Assembly (NCBI GenBank): GCA_003537495.1
Contig: DPSB01000176.1
Coordinates: 1 to 11,351 of the forward strand
Direction: 5' to 3'
Source of the DNA: Cytophagales bacterium
GTDB taxonomy: Bacteria > Bacteroidota > Bacteroidia > Cytophagales > Cyclobacteriaceae
Length of the DNA: 11,351 nt
Below, piece after piece: positions 7,683 to 11,351 of this stretch. The stretch's first letter is position 1, and each line of letters begins with the position of its first letter. The notes under the pieces were generated by a model. The model did not search any database, had not been told where the DNA came from, and was given only the letters and a program-made list of their open reading frames with translations. Position numbers and translations under genes: made by a program.

Positions 7683-8267
7683 TCAGAACTTTACTTCAGG
7701 AGCTTTATCAGCGCCTTCTTCAGCTTTGAAATATCCTTTTTCAGTATAGCCACCAATACCGGCAATTAGTGCACGAGGGAATCCAACGATTGCACGATTA
7801 TATTCACCTACAGCATCATTAAATCGCTTACGCGAAACAGAGATTCTGTTTTCAGTTCCTTCCAGTTGAGCTTGCAAATCCAAAAAGTTTTGGTTTGCCT
7901 TTAAGTCAGGGTAGTTTTCGGCTACAGCCAAAAGTCTTCCTAAAGCAGAATTCAATCCACCCTGTGCTTGTTGAAACGCTTGGAGATTTTCAGGAGTAAG
8001 GTTAGAAGCATCAATTTTTACCTGCGTAGCACTGGCTCTTGCTTCAACTACCTTGGTAAGTGTTTCTTGTTCAAAATCGGCATAACCTTTTACAGTGTTA
8101 ACCAAATTTGGGATCAGGTCATTTCTACGTTGGTAATCAGATTCTACATCGCCCCAGGCTTGCTTTACAGATTGATCTTTGCGGGCCATTCCGTTATACA
8201 GGCTAATACCCCAAACAACCAGTAATCCGAGAAAAATCCAGATTCCGTATTTCTTTAAAATTTCCAT
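7683..8267 (-). CDS. lemA: LemA family membrane-anchored protein
   Basis: LemA-family protein of unknown biochemical role, 194 aa. A single N-terminal membrane segment (about 8-24, GIWIFLGLLVVWGISLY) follows a short Lys-containing start, so most of the protein is predicted to be anchored to the inner membrane, probably facing the periplasm. The rest is the helical LemA domain with its signatures QRRNDLIPNLVNTVKGY (46-62), NYPDLKANQNFLDLQ (118-132), EGTENRISVSRKRFN (136-150) and YNRAIVGFP (156-164). In many Bacteroidota, lemA is followed by TPM-domain (YgcG-like) membrane genes. None is present here; the gene stands alone, converging on infB. The start is the ATG at 8267, right before the membrane segment, with a candidate promoter at 8287-8318. 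The family is certain, the function is not. Confidence 0.94.
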   Translation of the reverse strand: MEILKKYGIWIFLGLLVVWGISLYNGMARKDQSVKQAWGDVESDYQRRNDLIPNLVNTVKGYADFEQETLTKVVEARASATQVKIDASNLTPENLQAFQQAQGGLNSALGRLLAVAENYPDLKANQNFLDLQAQLEGTENRISVSRKRFNDAVGEYNRAIVGFPRALIAGIGGYTEKGYFKAEEGADKAPEVKF

Positions 8268-8286
8268 AGTCAGTTTTTTTGAATTG

Positions 8287-8318
8287 CGAAGGTAGCGGCT
8301 CTATATGTGAAGCGCAAC
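8287..8318 (-). promoter_or_regulatory. Candidate promoter for lemA
   Basis: Read on the minus strand, GTTG (8315-8318), 20 bases, then TACCTTCG (8287-8294). Each element has one mismatch to TTTG and TAnnTTTG. It lies entirely between the stop codon of the upstream photolyase-family gene and the lemA ATG, 20 bases before the start codon, so lemA need not depend on read-through. Confidence 0.45.
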
Positions 8319-8320
8319 TT

Positions 8321-9616
8321 TTAACTACCGGATAACCAGAGATTGGAATACCGGTTCTCCGGATCATACTTCCGCACCTGACTTTCAATATTAAAATATC
8401 GATCCTGCCGGGGATCGTTACCCACCCCAGCTACATAGGCCCAGTTAAGCCAGTTGCTACACACATCGAAATCAACCAACTGACTTTCGAACCACGCAGC
8501 GCCCCAGCGCCAGTCTATTCCAAGATCTTTGGTAAGAAAACTGGCCACATTTTGTCGCCCGCGATTACTCATAAAACCGGTAAGTAAAAGTTCTTTCATG
8601 TTGGCATCAATAAAGGCAACACCAGTGTTACCCGTGCGCCAGGTTTCAAACTTTGTTACATCATGCTGCCACCGGGTTTCTTTCTTGCGTATGCCCTGTC
8701 CATAGAAAATTTTGTTTTCATATTTCGCAGCTACAAACCGGAAGTAATCGCGCCACAATAATTCAAAGATTAACCAGTAGGTAGAATCGTTGGCTACCCG
8801 TGCGTGCTCATACTTTTTTACTTCGTGGTAGATCGTTCGGGCCGATATACATCCTGCCGACAAAGCCGGTGAAAGCTTAGATGAATAGTCAGCGCCAATC
8901 AAACCATTACGAGTTTCTTTATAGACCTTCAACAGGTCTTTATCCCAAATGTATTCCTGCATTCGCCTGAGTGCGGCTGCTTCGCCACCGGTATAGGTAA
9001 TTACACTTCGTGCATCGGGTTCCGCCTTGGGTAATCCTAAATCCTGAACGGTGGGAATTTTATCCGAGTCAACATCCGGTAAAGGTTTTACCTCGGGTTC
9101 TTCAAAAGGTAATCGAACCACGAGGTTGCGTTCAACTGCTTTTCGGAAAGTGGTGAATTGATCGGGCAATGCTGGAATCTCAAAAGGCAAATTGGCTGGG
9201 TGAAGTAGTGTTGTGGTCTCGAAATTTGTGAATGCAATTTTTTTTAGAGCGAGGCTGTGACCAACATCCCCGGAAATCCGGGTTTCTTCATTGGTTATTT
9301 CAGAGCCTGTAAAAACATCTGAAACATTATTTTTAGTACAAATTTCAGGTATAACAAACTCAGGTAAACCAATTTTTATAATCAGATCAGAACCTTTTGC
9401 CTGTAGTTTTTCCCGTAAGCCGGTAACCGATTCAATCAGAAATTGGGTGCGAAAAGATCCGGATCGTGGAAAGCCAAGTTTATGCGGTACAAACTGCCGT
9501 GGGTCGAAAACATAAAGCGGAATTACCAGATCCGCTTGCTCACAAGCACGGTACCACATTTCGTTATCATGCAAGCGCAGATCGTTTTTAAACCAAACCA
9601 GAATTGTGCGCGGCAT
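8321..9616 (-). CDS. Cryptochrome DASH / deoxyribodipyrimidine photolyase family
   Basis: Blue-light flavoprotein of the photolyase/cryptochrome family, 431 aa. The N-terminal Rossmann-like antenna domain begins ILVWFKNDLRLHDN (5-18) and runs to about 130. The FAD-binding helical domain starts near 205. DASH-type features are YKETRNGLIGADYSSKLSP (232-250), LLTGFMSNRGRQNVASF (344-360), DWRWGAAWFESQLVDFD (368-384), and the tail NDPRQDRYFNIESQ (400-413) followed by KYDPE. Trp316, Trp369 and Trp392 are candidates for the electron-transfer chain, by alignment from memory. DASH proteins repair cyclobutane dimers, best documented in single-stranded or looped DNA. Two oddities stand out: the usual SP[WY]LA motif reads SPALSAG (249-255), and the protein stops just after LWL, where many relatives continue with PEL and tens of further residues. 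The DASH subclass is likely but not proven. Confidence 0.87.
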   Translation of the reverse strand: MPRTILVWFKNDLRLHDNEMWYRACEQADLVIPLYVFDPRQFVPHKLGFPRSGSFRTQFLIESVTGLREKLQAKGSDLIIKIGLPEFVIPEICTKNNVSDVFTGSEITNEETRISGDVGHSLALKKIAFTNFETTTLLHPANLPFEIPALPDQFTTFRKAVERNLVVRLPFEEPEVKPLPDVDSDKIPTVQDLGLPKAEPDARSVITYTGGEAAALRRMQEYIWDKDLLKVYKETRNGLIGADYSSKLSPALSAGCISARTIYHEVKKYEHARVANDSTYWLIFELLWRDYFRFVAAKYENKIFYGQGIRKKETRWQHDVTKFETWRTGNTGVAFIDANMKELLLTGFMSNRGRQNVASFLTKDLGIDWRWGAAWFESQLVDFDVCSNWLNWAYVAGVGNDPRQDRYFNIESQVRKYDPENRYSNLWLSGS

Positions 9617-9650
9617 TAACCTAAAACCCGAAAAACCCGATATGGTTTAG

Positions 9651-9684
9651 TGAAATAAAGAAGGCTCGTGCGGACACGAGCCTT
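9651..9684 (-). terminator. Hairpin terminator downstream of asd
   Basis: AAGGCTCGTG (9661-9670), loop CGGA, CACGAGCCTT (9675-9684): a perfect 10-bp stem. On the minus strand it is followed by CTTTATTTCA, a moderate U-tract, so it fits termination of asd transcription 43 bases past the stop codon. The plus-strand side lacks a T-run. The same-strand photolyase-family gene starts 44 bases further on, so it must use read-through or its own promoter. Confidence 0.75.
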
Positions 9685-9698
9685 GGATAAAGTGATAT

Positions 9699-9713
9699 AA
9701 GGTTGTAAACCTT
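9699..9713 (-). repeat. Short inverted repeat between asd and its terminator
   Basis: AAGGTT (9699-9704), GTA, AACCTT (9708-9713): a perfect 6-bp stem with a 3-base loop, 14 bases past the asd stop codon and upstream of the main hairpin in the asd transcript. It may help protect the mRNA 3' end or may be chance. It has no U-tract, so it is not a terminator on its own. Confidence 0.4.
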
Positions 9714-9726
9714 TCGAATCGATTGC

Positions 9727-10722
9727 TTAAGAAACCAGACTCTTCTCCATCAGGAACTCAGCAATCTGCACAGCATTGGTAGCAGCACCTTTGCGTAGAT
9801 TGTCAGACACCACCCACATGTTTAAGGTATTAGGCTGAGATTCATCTCTGCGCAAGCGCCCCACAAAAACTTCATCTTTTCCATGCGAGTTGATAGGCAT
9901 AGGGTAGATGTTATTCTTTACATCGTCCTGCACCACAACACCTGGAGTATTCTCTAACATTTCGCGTACGTCTTTCAGATCGAAGTCGCTATGGAACTCA
10001 ACGTTCACAGCCTCAGAGTGGCCGCCAATAGCAGGAATACGCACCGTAGTAGAAGTTACGCCAATGGTTTGATCGTTTAAAATCTTACGCGTTTCATTCA
10101 CCATCTTCATTTCCTCCTTGGTGTAACCATTGTCTAAGAATGAATCAATGTGCGGCAATGCATTCATATCAATCTTGTGCGGATATACTTTCATGCCATT
10201 GGTAATGCCCTGGCGCTCTTCCATCATTTGTTGCACTGCATCTTTGCCTGTACCGGTAACAGATTGGTACGTAGACACTACAATGCGTTTGATCTTATAT
10301 TTTTTATGCAACGGAGCCAACGCCATTACCATTTGAATGGTGGAACAATTGGGATTAGCGATTATAAGATCCTCGCTAGTTAAGGCATGCCCGTTTATTT
10401 CAGGAACAATTAATTTTTTGGTAGGATCCATTCGCCATGCTGAAGAGTTATCGATTACGATTGTACCTTTTTCGGCAAACTTAGGAGCCCAATCTAATGA
10501 AGTGCCACCACCTGCTGAAAAAATAGCGATGTCAGGAGCCAACGCTACGGTTTCTTCCATGCTTTTAATGCTGTATTCCTTACCCTTAAACTTTGTCTTT
10601 TGGCCTACCGATTTGGCAGAGGCCACTAAATACAATTCATCAAATTCTACCTGGCGCTCTTCCAGCACCCTTAGCACCTCCTGGCCTACCAGGCCGGTTG
10701 CTCCTACTACTGCTAGTGTCAT
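9727..10722 (-). CDS. asd: Aspartate-semialdehyde dehydrogenase
   Basis: Cytoplasmic NADPH-dependent enzyme that reduces aspartyl-4-phosphate to aspartate semialdehyde, the branch-point intermediate for lysine/diaminopimelate, threonine and methionine. The 331-aa product begins MTLAVVGATGLVGQEVL, with the nucleotide-binding GATGLVG at 7-13. NSSAWR is at 92-97 and the catalytic cysteine is Cys126 in NPNCSTIQ (123-130). The GGHSEAVNVEF stretch (233-243) carries His235, the expected acid/base residue, preceded by VRIP (227-230). A longer TTG-initiated frame from 10749 was rejected: the extra nine residues lie before the Rossmann strand, and that TTG overlaps the promoter -7 box. Followed by two hairpins and then the photolyase-family gene on the same strand; divergent from a secreted-protein gene. 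Confidence 0.96.
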   Translation of the reverse strand: MTLAVVGATGLVGQEVLRVLEERQVEFDELYLVASAKSVGQKTKFKGKEYSIKSMEETVALAPDIAIFSAGGGTSLDWAPKFAEKGTIVIDNSSAWRMDPTKKLIVPEINGHALTSEDLIIANPNCSTIQMVMALAPLHKKYKIKRIVVSTYQSVTGTGKDAVQQMMEERQGITNGMKVYPHKIDMNALPHIDSFLDNGYTKEEMKMVNETRKILNDQTIGVTSTTVRIPAIGGHSEAVNVEFHSDFDLKDVREMLENTPGVVVQDDVKNNIYPMPINSHGKDEVFVGRLRRDESQPNTLNMWVVSDNLRKGAATNAVQIAEFLMEKSLVS

Positions 10723-10746
10723 TTTATTTGTATTTTTAAAGAGGTG

Positions 10747-10778
10747 CAAACATACTGCATTGCAGCCATGCCATGAAA
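10747..10778 (-). promoter_or_regulatory. Bacteroidota-type promoter for asd
   Basis: On the minus strand, TATGTTTG (10747-10754) matches TAnnTTTG exactly. TTTC (10775-10778), 20 bases upstream, is a one-mismatch -33 element. The predicted start is near 10741, about 19 bases before the asd ATG. The -33 element overlaps the start codon of the divergent secreted-protein gene, and the spacer holds a small perfect palindrome, CTGCA-T-TGCAG (10755-10765). Confidence 0.6.
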
Positions 10779-11351
10779 AAATTAAGCGTCATTATAGCGC
10801 AGGTATTTTTGATTGCGAGCGTTTGTTCGGCTCAGGTAAGTGATAATTTCTCGGATGGAGATTTTATAAATGATCCCGAATGGGCACTAAGCATACCCGA
10901 TAGCTGGGTGGTTCAAGATGGGACGTTGCGGTCAAACTTATCCGTTGCTAATACTGTTTTTTATATTACCACACCATCGGCCAAGGCTACCAATGCCCAA
11001 TGGGAGTTTTGGGTTAATCTGCAATTCAATACCTCAAATGCCAACTTTGTGGATGTATTTCTGATAGTGGATCAATCCAACTTACTTAGTACAACACTCA
11101 ACGGCTACTTTGTGCGTATTGGTGGCACGCCCGATGACGTGAGTTTGTACAAAATAGTAAATGGAACATCAACTATGCTGATTAATGGAGTTGATGGCGT
11201 AACCAATTCTTCTACTTTACGGATTAAGGTTGTTCGCGATGCCGATAACCTCTGGACACTTCAACGCGATGCCACGGGCGGAGTATCTTATTTTACAGAG
11301 GGCACGGTTACTGATAATACGTTCTCATCTTCTCAGTTTTTTGGAATTCGC
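10773..11351 (+). CDS. Secreted protein with lectin-like N-terminal domain, N-terminal part (runs off right edge)
   Basis: 193 codons are open to the window end. The ATG at 10773 starts a clear signal peptide: a KK charge pair, a hydrophobic core (about 5-16), then CSA at 18-20, with cleavage predicted before Gln21. The mature region begins with DNFSDGDFINDPEW (24-37), followed by alternating beta-type sequence rich in Thr, Asn, Val and aromatics (EFWVNLQFNTSNANFVDVFL, 77-96; NGYFVRIGG, 109-117). This resembles the concanavalin-like opening domain of large Bacteroidota surface proteins, which often carry lamin-tail repeats and a C-terminal type IX secretion signal. Those parts, if present, lie outside the window, so the full architecture and function are unknown. 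An ATG at 10768 is out of frame and stops after two codons. No clear plus-strand promoter was found. Confidence 0.85.
   Translation, partial: MKKLSVIIAQVFLIASVCSAQVSDNFSDGDFINDPEWALSIPDSWVVQDGTLRSNLSVANTVFYITTPSAKATNAQWEFWVNLQFNTSNANFVDVFLIVDQSNLLSTTLNGYFVRIGGTPDDVSLYKIVNGTSTMLINGVDGVTNSSTLRIKVVRDADNLWTLQRDATGGVSYFTEGTVTDNTFSSSQFFGIR

Noticed and set aside
8262..8345. Continuation of the photolyase-family protein in the +1 frame after residue LWL
   Set aside because: The frame is open, but the residues (PVVKSCASHIEPLP) do not convincingly match the family C-terminus, and a lemA promoter occupies the same bases. Kept only as a caution in the truncation finding.
10723..10749. Longer asd reading frame from a TTG at 10749
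   Set aside because: The extra nine residues precede the Rossmann strand, the TTG overlaps the asd promoter -7 box, and the ATG at 10722 gives the usual N-terminus.
10337..10843. 168-codon open frame on the plus strand opposite asd
   Set aside because: It is antisense to a certain gene, extends out of frame through the start of the secreted-protein gene, and has no domain or promoter.
1..11351. Search by eye for CRISPR arrays, insertion sequences, tRNA or rRNA genes, att sites and toxin-antitoxin or defence genes
   Set aside because: None seen. Every long frame outside the listed genes is antisense or shadow coding, and all intergenic gaps are under 170 bases.

Overview
The window reads as a chromosomal segment from a member of the Bacteroidota, probably a Cytophagales-like environmental lineage. 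Several things point there. Three to four promoters match the Bacteroidota pattern (TTTG, about 19-20 bases, TAnnTTTG). Gene starts lack clear Shine-Dalgarno sequences. The rimP-nusA-infB order is present, with an unusually long, Lys/Glu-rich N-terminal region in IF-2. A secreted protein of the kind seen in gliding/type IX secretion bacteria begins at the right edge. GC content looks moderate (low forties by eye). I see no tRNA, rRNA, CRISPR array, insertion sequence or phage gene.

Layout. 1-614 (minus) is the N-terminal part of an acyl-CoA dehydrogenase, running off the left edge, with a well-formed promoter at 633-663. Divergently, 776-3071 (plus) is a two-gene unit with an 8-base overlap: UDP-glucose 6-dehydrogenase, then UDP-glucuronate decarboxylase. 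Together they convert UDP-glucose to UDP-glucuronate and then UDP-xylose for surface polysaccharide. A 19-base palindrome sits directly against the promoter -7 box of this unit. Next comes the translation/transcription operon rimP (3171), nusA (3642), infB (4925), ending at a strong bidirectional terminator (7628-7663).

The rest is mostly on the minus strand. A LemA-family membrane protein (7683-8267) converges on infB and shares its terminator. Upstream of it lies a cryptochrome-DASH/photolyase-family gene (8321-9616), and upstream of that aspartate-semialdehyde dehydrogenase asd (9727-10722), separated from the photolyase gene by two hairpins. Divergent from asd, a secreted protein with a signal peptide and a probable lectin-like N-terminal domain starts at 10773 and runs off the right edge.

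Most genes are ordinary housekeeping genes and I do not see a clear new multi-gene system. The most interesting signal is regulatory. The predicted rimP-nusA-infB promoter lies upstream of a perfect 11-bp terminator-like hairpin, so the operon would have to transcribe through it before reaching rimP. Because NusA acts on intrinsic terminators, this could be an autoregulatory attenuator; the alternative is that it is simply the terminator of the preceding sugar-nucleotide genes. Two starts should be corrected from longest-frame calls: rimP begins at the ATG at 3171 and asd at the ATG at 10722. In both cases a promoter overlaps the longer TTG-initiated version.
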